Assembly (NCBI GenBank): GCA_030549205.1
Contig: JAUKTV010000004.1
Coordinates: forward strand, 434,001 to 498,000
DNA length: 64,000 nt
Direction of reading: 5' to 3'
Origin: Apiosordaria backusii
Lineage: Eukaryota; Ascomycota; Sordariomycetes; Sordariales; Lasiosphaeriaceae
The notes below the pieces were generated by a model. That model was not told the DNA's origin and searched no databases. It was given only the letters and a program-made list of their open reading frames with translations. Below are positions 20,149 to 30,910 of this stretch, in pieces. The position numbers were made by a program, and so were the translations under genes. Every line of letters starts with the position of its first letter. Position 1 is the stretch's first letter.

Positions 20149-21618
20149 CTTGAAGGAGTAAGCTGCACAGTGATACGCAAACTATGGACACGACCGAGAG
20201 GAAAGAGCGCATAGGGCATATAAATTTGTAGACATTGTATCCTCGAATTGTTCTAGTCCTAATGTCAGCCAATAGTCACTGTTGATATCGATTCTGGCTG
20301 TGCATACTTGGCAGTGGGAGGCGAGGTACATATGTTGGAACTTGTGTCGACTCGGCAGTCAGATTGCTACCCAGACTTCTCATCGTAAAGACCCGGTCTC
20401 TCCTATGATACTGGTGCGTGCCATTGGTGTCATTTGCATACGAGCTTCGTCGAGAGCAACCAACAACATCAACTCCAGCAGGAGCAAGTAATTATCCGTA
20501 GACCAGAGCTGGGCTCAGTGAAGTCGATGCCGAGGTTTAGAGAGTGCTTCACGCCCAACACAGGTTTGTTGCACACAACGCAAGTTCGTCGCATTGATCA
20601 GGCGTCATATTTATGTGGACCAAGACGGCTTTGAACAGAATCGCAAGACGGAATTGGCTGATATGTGGTCGAAGCCACGTACTCGAATCGATAGATGTAA
20701 CAAGCGGTTACGAGTTGCTGAAAAGGGCGGGCCATGACAGGTCTTTAGGTGCTCTTTCCTACAGAAACACGTGCTATGCATGACCTCGAACTCACCTATC
20801 CTCATCCCCTTCTCACCAGCCACAAATCCCAAACCAAGAAATCCTTCCCGCCTCAATGGTGATCCGTCCGTCTCAGTGGAGCCATCAGTCCACATCTTCA
20901 AACATGGCCCGTGCACCAGCTACCCTTACCTACCCCCCCTGCAACCCAGGTGGTTGGGTTGCCAGCCAGCAAAGCCCACGCAAATGCTACGACACCAGCC
21001 TTCTCCTTTTCTGTTGACTTGGTTAATCAAGGTGGCGGGGCAACCGCTCCTATTTGACCTGCATCCCGCTTCTTCCATGTGCGCATTCGCGCGTTTCCCC
21101 GTTTCTTGCATCTTTTTTGCATTCCGACGTACACATTGTTCAATTGTTACAGTTTGACGAAGTCTCCGATTGCACGTTTTTTGAAGTGAGACGCGCGAAG
21201 ACAGACAACTGGGTCCATTAAACGAACAGACGAACGGTCAACAACCAACGAACGAACCCCGCAATCTTTTTGCTGGCGACGAAACGAACGAACGAAAGCT
21301 TGACAGCAGCTTGGAATTGGTGAGTTGCCCTTCTTATCACTCTTATTCTTGTTGCTTAAAACTAACATCTCGACCAGATATTTATTCGAACTGCTTTCTT
21401 GAATTGAATTCCATCATCAAAAGGCGACATCTTGAGAATTCAAAACCTTGGATCTTGTCACCGCCGTCTCGGTAGCTCTGGAATCCGGGCTCCACACACC
21501 AAAAAACGTGGACCAACTGACACAAGCGTCACCACCAACCAACCACCCAACCACCCGCTCGGTGCTTGTCCATCTGAACACCAAACACCAAAATTGTGGA
21601 GTTTAACCAGCCGCCAAA
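20149..21618. promoter_or_regulatory. Divergent intergenic region and microprotein leader
   Basis: This 1.47 kb lies between the Thr-rich protein gene and the 51-residue gene. The last 400 bp before 21619 look like a fungal leader: several CGAACGAACGAA repeats between about 21222 and 21296, then CA-rich sequence. No additional gene is supported. Confidence 0.45.
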
Positions 21619-21774
21619 ATGAAACAAAACGACGTCATCGCGGTGATTATTATCATCCTCTTCATCGTCCTGGCCCTCATCGCGTTCGGCATCTACCACC
21701 TTGTCTCCGTTGCGAGAGATAACGTACGGGGGTCGGTAACGACGAGCTCGGATACTACTTCGAGTAGGGATTAA
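21619..21774 (+). CDS. 51-residue single-pass membrane microprotein
   Basis: A short open frame with a good start context (CCGCCAAAATGAAA) encodes MKQNDVIAVIIIILFIVLAL at its N-terminus. The continuous hydrophobic span is about residues 6–26, followed by YHLVSVARDN and a Ser/Thr-rich tail ending SSRD. It stops at TAA 21772–21774. Hydrophobic residues in the span mix ATC, ATT, CTC and GTC codons, as expected for a coding sequence. It sits alone, with a long leader upstream and 1.5 kb of non-coding DNA downstream. I do not recognise a family. The orientation is probably short N-terminus out and basic segment (ARDNVRG) inside. Confidence is moderate because the frame is short. Confidence 0.6.
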   Translation: MKQNDVIAVIIIILFIVLALIAFGIYHLVSVARDNVRGSVTTSSDTTSSRD

Positions 21775-23344
21775 GCTTAAAAGCTCCGAGTCGATGGCAC
21801 ACGAAGGATAAAGATTAAAGAGTGAAACGTTGGAGACCTAATGAACGACGAGAACAACGAAGACACACAACGAGATTATTGGCGGGGAAATTCTTTGGAT
21901 ATTCTGCTTTTGTGTTTTTAAAAACAACATCTGCAACATCTGCATTACTACGGATTGGACTTTTTATGGATATGTAAGGGAGCACGGCGTTTTGGGAGCA
22001 ACATCTGTGAATGAGAGACTTTTTTTTTTTTTTTTTTTTTTTGGAGGGAGTTATGAGTGAGCGAGCAAAGCGAGTTAATCATTTTGATAACAGCAAAGCA
22101 AAGCAGCTAAGCGATCAGGAGCGCAATTTCGGGATTGGAGGCCACGAAAGAGGATGGATGGATGGGTGGTGTGTGTGTATAAGGGGAATTGTTTGGAAAT
22201 ATATTCTGGGAAGAACTCACTTTGGGCTGCATGTAAACTTGGAAAGGGACGGGAATCTTGTTGAAACTTGTACATAGATATTCGTAGATTTATTGGTTAT
22301 TTGGGCCTCCTCCGTACGGGGTTATGGTGATGGAGAGCTGGTGGTATAAAAAATCTCAAATCATCGATCATATACCACATCAAGATGTGAGCTCTTCTGA
22401 TCCCGTCTTCAAGTTCTGCCTCATGTCTTCGTCCCGGGTGTTGTCTTGTTATTTTCGTTTAGGAAAGAGCTATATTAGGAGTTAGTCCCTGGTCGATTTG
22501 ATGGCATCACGTCTGGCCCTACCCAGCCCTCATCAGCACTCAAATCACGCCTGACCCAAACCATCGGTATCTGGCTTGCATTTTGCATAGCTCCCCTCCA
22601 CTCCCGTCGCCTTGGGATCGCTGCACGATGCTGCAGTCGCGTTGATAGCCGTTAAACAGAACCAGCCACGCGATGATCGCCTCTGCAGGGAGCTCTCACG
22701 AGAGCAGCAACTCATGAGGCAGGTTACAAAATCATGTCATATCCTCTTCGTTCAATATTCCCATCTTCAAAAAAAATTGTCATAATTCATCCAAAAATGC
22801 TCAGCTTCTCTAACGTGTCCTCGCAAGGGCGATAGACAGTAACATGCCATGCCAAAAGAAGAAGAAAAAAGGCCACCCTCATCTATCCAAAAAATTAAAA
22901 TAACCTCCCCAACCCCTCTACCCCTTTCTTGTTGCAAAAGTTTGCCAACCCTCGATTATGATCGCGAACGCCGTATGATGATGCCCCCTTTCTGCTTTGT
23001 GAAATCAAAGTCAATGTTGCCGACAACGCCCTTTGCTTGTCCTCTTGCCTCTCTTCTACCCGGAACTGAACTCCCTCGCTAGTCGCTTGCTTGGTGTTTG
23101 TTTCCCTTCCCTTCGCTAGTGGGCAGACAGTTCCCACGCCATTGCCGTTAAAACTCCGGCGCCGTCACCCGGCATCATTCGTTAGCTTTTGCGCTGTGTG
23201 CGGAACAGCATGTGATGTAACCCTGTGTTGGACGCCTTGACCCGTTGATCTCTTTTTGGTTTCGTTTTGTCATGGCCTTCAGCTCTTCGCGAAAGGCTTC
23301 TCGACCTAGATATTCGGCTTGTTCTCGTTATTCAATAGATTCAT
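21775..23344. other. Intergenic region with a long oligo-T tract
   Basis: Nearly 1.6 kb without a supported gene. It contains a run of about 23 Ts at 22020–22042 and ends with the 3' region of the convergent NMNAT gene. Short open frames here look random. Confidence 0.45.
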
Positions 23345-24584
23345 CTAGCTCTTGATGAGCTTGCCGTCTGAAGTCCCCGGCGCTGTGTCCTTTGAGCCAT
23401 TGAACTTGTCCTTGTTGTTCTTTGGTGGCCCTTCCTGGTATAAGTGATGCTCGTTGATGTACTATGAGCTAGTTAGTGTATGCTCTGAGAAGCAGGGGTT
23501 CATTAGGTAGCACAAACATCCACCACAGGATCCGGAATCAAGTATCGAACACTGAGATCCTTCTTCAGGAACAGGCGGACCTTGGTCGAGCTATTCAAAA
23601 TTAGTACGCGAAACAGTATTAGCAGAAGGAGGGAGTCACAGACCTAATGTCGTTCTGAATCACTTGACCAATGACCCAAATATTATTCTCGTACTGCTTA
23701 AGGGTCGAAAGTGCCAGTTCGATATCCGTTCCGGAGCGCTCCACAATGAACGCGCCATACTGGCCAAGGATCACGCCCAAGTCGATTGGCGACCAGAGAC
23801 CGGGCTCCCCCATGGACATGACCAGATCCGCCCCAGCCAGAAGTGCAATCTTGGCCTTGTGCATCTTTCCGTCAGTCCCTTCAATGCCACCCAGCACCGT
23901 GTTGATCTCATGGTCAAAGTGCCGCAGCACCTTGGCGGTCGGCACGTATTCTGGCTCGCCGTTCTCGTTGCAGTTCACCGTCTCAAAGGGGTCGACCATC
24001 AGCCATGGCGAACTTGCAATCGCACGCGAGCACATCTCCACTCTGTGACGACCCGGCGCAAGGCCCGCCTTCTTGTAAGCATCGCTGACCGGTGACAGAT
24101 ATCCGGCGCAAACCTCGAAGTCTGTGTTAAACCGAACGAAGTCCGAGGCCATCTCGAACATGCGCATGTGGAGGAACGTGATGGCTGTCCCATACCAGCG
24201 TTAGTATAACCCAAACATTCTTTACAAATATCAAGGGTCCAACTGACGAGAAAACGACCCGCAAGCCACCAACACCAATGGTGTCTTTCCTGGTCGGGTT
24301 TGTCGGCGCTTTAGCTTGTCGATAGGAAATGTGTAGGCCCCTGCCGGGTGGGTAGAAACGGCAACGGGCGTCGCCGTGCCCGATGCGGTAGTATTATGCG
24401 AAGTCAACGTGTTGAACATGTTTTGCGCCTCGTTGGCAGCTGACGCCTCGAGTTCCAACCTGAGGGCATGCTCGCGGGCCTCGAGGAGGTTCTCACGGGC
24501 GGCCATTAGGATGCATTCGGCCTCGCGCTCTGCAACCTCTGCGCGGATGACGTTCTCGCGGGCGGCGACGATGGTGGGATCCAT
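23345..24584 (-). CDS. Nicotinamide/nicotinate-mononucleotide adenylyltransferase (NMNAT)
   Basis: Makes NAD or its acid precursor from ATP and the mononucleotide, the shared last adenylation of the de novo and salvage NAD routes. Four minus-strand exons (24584–24248, 24184–23644, 23590–23518, 23461–23345) give 355 residues. The introns of 63, 53 and 56 nt have clear branch sites (TACTAAC, ACTAAC). The nucleotidyltransferase fold begins at about residue 105: VLVACGSFSPITFLHMRMFE holds the HxGH-like site across the first intron, and the second half includes the ISSTKVR motif, restored only by splicing. The first ~100 residues are an extension beginning MDPTIVAARENVIRAEVAER, predicted as a charged coiled coil followed by a Ser/Thr-rich linker. 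The protein ends PGTSDGKLIKS. Assignment to the fungal NMA1/NMA2 family is secure; substrate preference is not visible. Confidence 0.93.
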
Positions 24585-26519
24585 GCCGGCGGCGGAACTG
24601 TGTTCTCGGGAAAGGGTTCGGAGGGAGGCCAGGCAGATGGCAGATGCTCTGCCGGTGGATGATGCGGGGCACTCGAGATCTCTTCGGCAGTGAAAAGCCG
24701 AACCGTAACCGCGGAATTAGTGGGGAATCGAAGGATCGAGATTCAAGAGTGTTCGGAATCGGGCGGGTGGTATTTTATACAGGTTCGTGGGTAATTCGTT
24801 GATCGGCGCAGGAATCGCTAACTTTTAACCGTTGGCGGGCGTAAAAGAAGGAGTTGGAGAGGAGTCGATCGGGGGTATGGGCGGAGTCTTTTAGGTATTA
24901 AGAGGAGCTCTCACGCGGGGGAGCACGGGGTACCTGGATGGAGATGGACAAAGTTTTGCCTGGCGCCGTGTCTTGGCTAGCGAATGCCGCTGTCGGGGAT
25001 GAGCGCTCGTCGTAGAAAGCTAAAAGACGCAACCCACTTTTAAACTCGCGCAATGGTGCCAACCGGTTCAGGTGTCAGTCTGTTCCTTTCGTCTTGTTTC
25101 CCGGTATTTCGCGTCGAGCTCGGCTTGATGGCTTGTCGCTCGGGATTTGGCTGTTGGTTTCGGATGACTGGCCGTATAGGTGCGGGGGCCCAGCCACATG
25201 CACGATGGTGTGTAAGAATAGGGTGCCGCATGTGCTGTAACACACTTGCCGTGGGGGGTCTCAGCCAACGGCTGGCCCGGAGAATATATAGGATATCGTA
25301 GGTTGGTTCTAGGTTGACGTGTTTTGTGTGAGGCAATGGTTCACTTTTCTAAGGTATGACCAATTGCTACAGAGCCCAACTGAAGAGCTTCGACGGCTTG
25401 CGGCATTGTTCTTTCCCAGGTCCAGAAGCCCCCTCACGCTGCCTGCGACATCCAGATGGAGCACCCCGCAAAAACTGACGACTCCCATTCGCTTCGCTGG
25501 TTACATTGGAATATTGCTTTGTAAATTTATGTGTAACAAGTGAAGAGCTAGGGGAAGCTTGAAAAAATATGCATGATACACTCTCACAAGGCATCCGGTT
25601 ACAACTCCGGTTCCCATCCAAATACGAATAGGCTACTGACAATTGTTGAGCTTTTCCGGTGTTTTCTGTGGTGCGAGGCGGCCACCAGCCAACTCAAAAA
25701 AGCCCACTTCAGCCAGGTTTAGTCATCAAACGAATAGGCTGCCTCGCTGCCTGGTGCGTCAGCGCCTGGACGGGATAATCAAAACCGATGTCTTCAAGTG
25801 ACTCAGAGCACCAGCTCGCACTGGAGATGGAAAAGTCCGAAGAACTCACAATTCAATTGGGTTACCAGCAGACAACACTCGATGGTTTCAGACCCTACGT
25901 AAGCTGTCTTGAATACTCATCATCGCAGCTCTTCTTCAATGGCTGGTTGTGGATGTTTCTTCAAGCCCCGTCTTCGGAAGCACATCACTCGTTGGAGAAG
26001 CTTAAAAGAGGTCTGAGCACCCCAAAAATGCGGGGCGAATCTGAGCCACCCCACCTGACGTCAAAGGCACATGTCGCTTGAGGATCTGCTTGGACATCGG
26101 TGGTGATGAGATCGCAAACGACGACGCCAAGCTGTTTTCGAAGGAAACCTGCTGCCATTGAGCTCCATTACAGTCTGCCACATACGCTACATGTCTCACT
26201 GCCATCAGTGTAGTGGACGGGGCTCACATTCGACTTCGCCTTCATGATGTGCTTACTGTGCGAAAGACAGTGCTTAATCATTACAAAACACCCGACCGTT
26301 GCTGGGCCACGGCCGCGTGTCCCCTATTTAGCTCGCCAGCCTAAATACTACCCCTAAACAGCCCCTGAATACGGATTCAACCTTCAGACGACACAGCAAC
26401 CCTAACCCTTTTTTATACGAAATCAGTCATCAGTATCGAACTTGCATAACTACTTCCTTTTGCTCGAGTGTATATCAAGGAAAATCCCACTCACAGCCCT
26501 CTCTCTATCTCGAGGAATA
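24585..26519. other. Intergenic region (NMNAT promoter and downstream DNA)
   Basis: Nearly 2 kb with no supported gene. The first 200 bp form the NMNAT promoter. A 97-codon frame at 25788–26081 starts with ATG, but its product resembles nothing and is interrupted by a splice-like GTAAGC, so I do not call it. Confidence 0.4.
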
Positions 26520-28415
26520 TCAGTACTCAAAACTCTCACTAACAACCTCCTCCCCCTCCAACCACTCCCTCAAAACCTTCGTCATACCCACCCCAGCACA
26601 CAAAAAGTACTTTCTCTTGTTTTTATCGTAACCATCTCCCAATACATCCTTCTTCGTCAGCCTCCTAGTCTCAACAGTTCCCTCTTCCAGCCCCTTAATC
26701 TTCTCAACCTCCCCCTCCCCAACATCACCACACCCCCCAGTAACAAACAACCTCACCCTCGGCCCCTTCCCAAGGCCCCCATTTCTTTCCAGAATCTCCC
26801 TCGCAAACGATAAATCCTCCGCCCTCAAGCTCCATATCAATTCCACCTTCTCTTTCCCCTCATGCAAGGAGGCAATCTCATCAACCTGCCCCAAAAACGG
26901 CGTTATCCCCACCCCACCCGCTACAAACACCACTTTCTTCTTCTCTTCTTGCTGTAATGTATTCATCACCCTAAAGTTATCCTCCCCACCAAAACCCAGC
27001 ACTGGAATATCCAAACGCGCTGCCCGAGGGGAGATGTTATACCCCCACAAGAAACCCGTCACAGGGCCGTGTTTTCGAGCTGTGATCTCCATTCTGATAT
27101 CTTTTTCTGAATCACCAGGAGGGGGGTTGGATATGGTAAAAGTTCTCACGTAATCATCGTTCAGGGACTGAGGGTCAGAGTTATTCATGTGCGCCCAGCC
27201 GTTGTCTAGCTCCTTGCTAAAATCGAGAGTGATGTGCTGGCCCGGGTTCCACAACTTCTTTTCTTCGGGGTTGGAGAAGGACAACGAAAAGGTAAAGCGG
27301 GATATGGTAGGTGATAAGGGGACTCTGTTGACTAGAATGGCCATTGCAGTTGGTTGAGATGACGGAACAACAGCACCAGAGGGGTTTTCTATGGCTAGTT
27401 TGCGCAGGGGAGGGTTGTAAGGGCTGAATTCACCGGGTGTGCCTCGGAAGGGGAGGCTGTCTTTGACAAAGATGGCGGAGTGGACTGTGATCTTGACTGC
27501 TAACTTTGTGTGGGTGAGGTAGGCGGCTGCGGAGTCGCCGACGAGGAGCTGGGTTGTTCCGGTTAGGTATAAGACGTCGGAGGTGTCAAAATCGGGGATG
27601 GCGATGCCAATTAGGGGGTTGGTGTGGAGATTGCCGAGGGTTTGGTAGAGGCGGTTGCCGGAGTATTCGGGGTAGATGAGGACTACGCCACTGTTACCTC
27701 TAGCTGATGGGTCAGAGTTGCTGATGACTCTCATAAAACCGGGTGGGCCGCCGCGGTGGTTGGTGTCCATTGTTTGACCATTGGTCGAGGACAGAAAGAA
27801 CAGATCTGCTTTTGCAAGCAGGGAGATCGCTTCTTCAGGGAGAGGGAGTGATGCTGAAACGAGCTGCGGGGAGGGGAGGTGGGCGCGGATGACCTTTTTG
27901 TTGAGATACTTTGGGCAGTTTCCCAGACTTTCCTCAACTTGAAATCCTAGTTGAACCTCAGAGACTGCTTCACTATTTGGTCTTCTCACAAGTGCACCGA
28001 CAACCATCTTCCCAGCCAGCTTGACGCGATCTCGAGACTCGAGATCGATACTCAAGGCACTGATAGCCTTGTCCCCCGAGGTTTGACCCAGTTCGCCGTC
28101 CGCAAGGCGATCTAAGCCAAGTGATTTGATGACGGGATCGTGGGATTCGTCGACAAGGCTTGCCATAACAAGTCTGTCCTGACTGATCTGGCGTGCAAAG
28201 TTGCGCTTGCCTCCCCAAATGGAAGTCCAAGGACGGCCTTGATCATCCAATGCCCCAATGGCAATGAGAGGTGAGGCGCTGACCCGGTCGCCGTGGGACC
28301 GAGAAAGACCAACGTTGGTGGGATTCTCTCTGCTTGAGGTGGGTACTCTGAGCAACGTATGCACTGCTCGTTCGCCGTCATGCCAGCCCTTAACTTGTTC
28401 CTGAAGTGTAGCCAT
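26520..28415 (-). CDS. Oxidoreductase: PNPOx-like split barrel fused to ferredoxin-reductase-type FAD/NAD module
   Basis: The protein is 631 residues if started at ATG 28415 (MATLQEQVKGWHDGERAVHT). The frame is open further back to an ATG at 28565, but the extra 50 residues look like untranslated leader. The N-terminal half resembles the flavin-binding PNPOx-like split barrel (RSHGDRVSASPLIAIGALDD, WTSIWGGKRNFARQISQDRL). The C-terminal ~250 residues are a ferredoxin–NADP reductase-like module: the FAD-binding RTFTISNPP at about residue 421, the nucleotide-binding VVFVAGGVGITPFLGQVDE at about 498, and a terminal YFLCAGVGMTKVLREWL. No 2Fe–2S cysteine cluster follows, unlike some relatives. This looks like a self-contained NAD(P)H-to-flavin electron chain; the substrate is unknown. 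No intron is needed. Confidence 0.85.
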   Translation of the reverse strand: MATLQEQVKGWHDGERAVHTLLRVPTSSRENPTNVGLSRSHGDRVSASPLIAIGALDDQGRPWTSIWGGKRNFARQISQDRLVMASLVDESHDPVIKSLGLDRLADGELGQTSGDKAISALSIDLESRDRVKLAGKMVVGALVRRPNSEAVSEVQLGFQVEESLGNCPKYLNKKVIRAHLPSPQLVSASLPLPEEAISLLAKADLFFLSSTNGQTMDTNHRGGPPGFMRVISNSDPSARGNSGVVLIYPEYSGNRLYQTLGNLHTNPLIGIAIPDFDTSDVLYLTGTTQLLVGDSAAAYLTHTKLAVKITVHSAIFVKDSLPFRGTPGEFSPYNPPLRKLAIENPSGAVVPSSQPTAMAILVNRVPLSPTISRFTFSLSFSNPEEKKLWNPGQHITLDFSKELDNGWAHMNNSDPQSLNDDYVRTFTISNPPPGDSEKDIRMEITARKHGPVTGFLWGYNISPRAARLDIPVLGFGGEDNFRVMNTLQQEEKKKVVFVAGGVGITPFLGQVDEIASLHEGKEKVELIWSLRAEDLSFAREILERNGGLGKGPRVRLFVTGGCGDVGEGEVEKIKGLEEGTVETRRLTKKDVLGDGYDKNKRKYFLCAGVGMTKVLREWLEGEEVVSESFEY

Positions 28416-28778
28416 TCTTATGAGATATCCGAAGTCAGACGTATCTAAGAATATTTCGACTTGGTTGAACAAGTCAAAGGTTAAGGTTCCAGGGCTGGGT
28501 TCAAGTATGGCCTGTACTATGCAAAGAAGAGTCAACCAGGACCAGGTCGCAAAGTGAAACAGCATAGATCATGATGGAATTGAGGCTTTCTGTGAATTTG
28601 GGTAGCTATCACTGTAATCTCTTTTTATTGGAGCTGCCGACTTTGTTGCATTTAGTAAGCTGCTGTGGTACCAAGCAATGGTGCGATCTGACAAATCAGT
28701 GTTGGCTCAAGGGCGCGCCTACCCCAACCCACGAGCGAAGCGGAACAAAGTTCGAGCCGCTTCACTCAACGTCACCCC
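28416..28778. other. Short intergenic region
   Basis: About 360 bp between two minus-strand genes, carrying the leader of the oxidoreductase gene and the 3' end of the Cys-rich membrane protein gene. Nothing else seen. Confidence 0.45.
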
Positions 28779-29872
28779 TCACTTTGAACCACCACCACCA
28801 GACTTCCAGAGTCTCCAGCGCCGCCCACCGGCTTTCCTTGGAGTTACTTCGTGAACTCCTGGCTCGGTAATCGCTTTTGGACCGTCATTACCAATCTCGA
28901 GGGGCGGCGACGATTGGGGTGCAGACCCAGAATACCCTCCTCCTCCAGCTGGACTGACAGTCGGATGCTTGGCCTCGAGTTTGTTCCCCTGAAAGTTATC
29001 CCCGCCATGTTTGACTGCGTGCCCATCAAATTTATCACCATAATTGGTCTCGTGACCGCGCACCTGATCAGCCAATTTGAAATTCAAGTTGTACTTTCCG
29101 GTGGCTGCCTGCTTCACCCGCTTCCGAAATCGCGGGATAAAAATGAAGCAAAGAAAGAACGACACTACGGGACTCCAACACCTACACCAACACCGATGGC
29201 TATCTTCTGACTCTTGTTCAGGCCTGACTGAGGCATCGGGGGAGTCACTGTGTCTTGGGCTATCTGCATGCCGTGCGACTTGCCATCGCAGAAGAAATCA
29301 GTGTACGAGTGGTCGGTAAAGGTGTAGGTATTGCAGTATGGAGAAGCCGACTCGGTGCTGTGAGAAACGAGTTAGGGATGGCTTGGTGATTGCTGGCATG
29401 TCCTGAAGCAAGATATGAGGTACGTACCAAAACATGGCAGGCCCGCAGTTACTGTTGCTTAGACAGCTTGCTGCTGCATCAAAATCATAACATGCCGTTG
29501 GCAACGGGCAGTCAGGATTTTCCGAAGCACAGCAACCAACACGCTTCAGAGCTGTATCAGTCCGGCAGACTGCATTGCCACACAAGATGGGACTCGCTAG
29601 CAGTGGGCTGCTGTCAGTCTCAAGGAACATACGAGACAACATCTGTGTCCCTTACCTTGCTCGCCGCCGATGAAGCCACAAGTGTTTGCTCCTCTGCTCT
29701 CCTCCTGCCTTTTTCCAAGTCCGAAGGAAGGGGGCGTCGTCGGCCTTGGGGTCCAGCCTTCGACCATAAAGGCGTTACCGACATGTCTGGTTTGTTGTGG
29801 AATAGCCGAGGCTAGGGAGGGAAGGACTAGGAGGTAAATGACGAGGAAGGCATTCCTGCAGTGAAGTGCCAT
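28779..29872 (-). CDS. Cysteine-rich type I membrane protein with a one-base frame break in its membrane span
   Basis: The first exon (29872–29656) encodes a signal peptide (MALHCRNAFLVIYLLVLPSL) and a linker. Exon 2 (29596–29428) and exon 3 (from 29357) add a cysteine-rich extracellular domain (CGNAVCRTDTALKRVGCC, CLSNSNCGPAMFC, CNTYTFTDHSYTDFFC). The introns are 59 and 70 nt with good branch sites. The frame reaches KSQKIAIGVGVGVGVP and then a TAG at 29167–29165. Immediately after, in the neighbouring frame, the second half of a membrane span and a basic cytoplasmic tail (RFRKRVKQAATGKYNLNFKL…) continue to a TGA at 28781–28779. One additional base in the GGG at 29169–29171 (plus strand) would make one uninterrupted protein. 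As it stands the product would be truncated within the anchor. Function unknown. Confidence 0.72.
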
Positions 29873-30910
29873 GTTGGATAAAGACTAATTGACGTCGCCG
29901 TGATGGGAAGCTTGGAAGGGAGCCCTAATACAAGTTGATCGTGACAAGAAAATAGACTCTGAAACATTTTTTTGGCTGACTTATATATAGATAGATACTT
30001 CTCCCTTGATAGACCTCCGTCCTCTCGACAAACGAGGAGTTCGAGATATCCGATGGGCCATCTACAGGTTGACCTTACGCATGGCCCGGCTGCATGAGAT
30101 CAGAAGGTTCATTGGTCTGGCTAAAACGAGCGCGCATCTTCTTCACGCATTGCGAAGCCAATGGCGAAGACTTCGGTGCCGGTGTAATCTGCAGCAGGCT
30201 CTTTCAGTTCAGCTCTGTCAGGTTAAGCGGGCTCTCCAGACAGCAAACCGGCTGGGCGATGCCAAAGTGAACATGCAACAATGAGATGAGAGGCCTGCAT
30301 GATTGACGATCATGAAATGTGGGCGTCGTCCTGCTCAATCTTATCAAAAAAAAAAAAAATAGTTATTACCAGACAAGAAAATCATAGGTAGTTTATCGCA
30401 CCCTGAAATCACTCCAGAAAACTGAAAAAGAAAGCACCGACGATGTCAAAGACTTTAAAATTTTTTATGCACACCGTGATAAGAATCGGCAGGCTTGAGC
30501 AGGCTATCAAACTACCTACGAACAATTGCCGAGCCAAAAGCTGACGTAAAGACAAAGTAGCAACAGGAAATGTAAGCAAGAACCGCCTATTTTGCGCGCG
30601 CATTTCGTATAGCCAGTGATGATGAAATGATGCCAGCAGCTCGTTTTGTTGTCAAATATCTCATGAGCGCTAAAAACAAACACACAGAGGCTCTGATGAA
30701 ATCGAGATTCGCGCCACATTCGTTAGCTGAGCATGTCCTCTTCAGCGGATCATTTGCCTCGCTCTTGATCGAAAAAAAAAAGAACCCCCTAAACGCCAGT
30801 TCCGCCTTGTTAGAACCAAGAAAAAGGGGAAAGCAAAAAAAAAAAAAAACATTTCACAAAAATCTGTTACAACATGATGGTTTGGTTTGAGAGGAGGGAA
30901 GGTAGGGAGC
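29873..30910. other. Intergenic region with oligo-A tracts
   Basis: About 1 kb without a supported gene. It contains three oligo-A runs (near 30344–30358, 30771–30783 and 30836–30850) and ends at the HP1 3' region. Confidence 0.45.

Noticed and set aside
20155..20215. Signal-peptide-like MRSFLSVVSIVCVSLCSLLL just upstream of the Thr-rich protein start
   Set aside because: It is in a different frame, and the distance to the main ATG is too short for an intron to join them.
25788..26081. 97-codon frame with ATG start
   Set aside because: The product resembles no family, has a splice-like GTAAGC inside, and the region lacks other gene signals.
30006..30284. 92-codon Arg/Leu-rich frame
   Set aside because: It begins with TTG rather than ATG, has no recognisable family, and has irregular composition.
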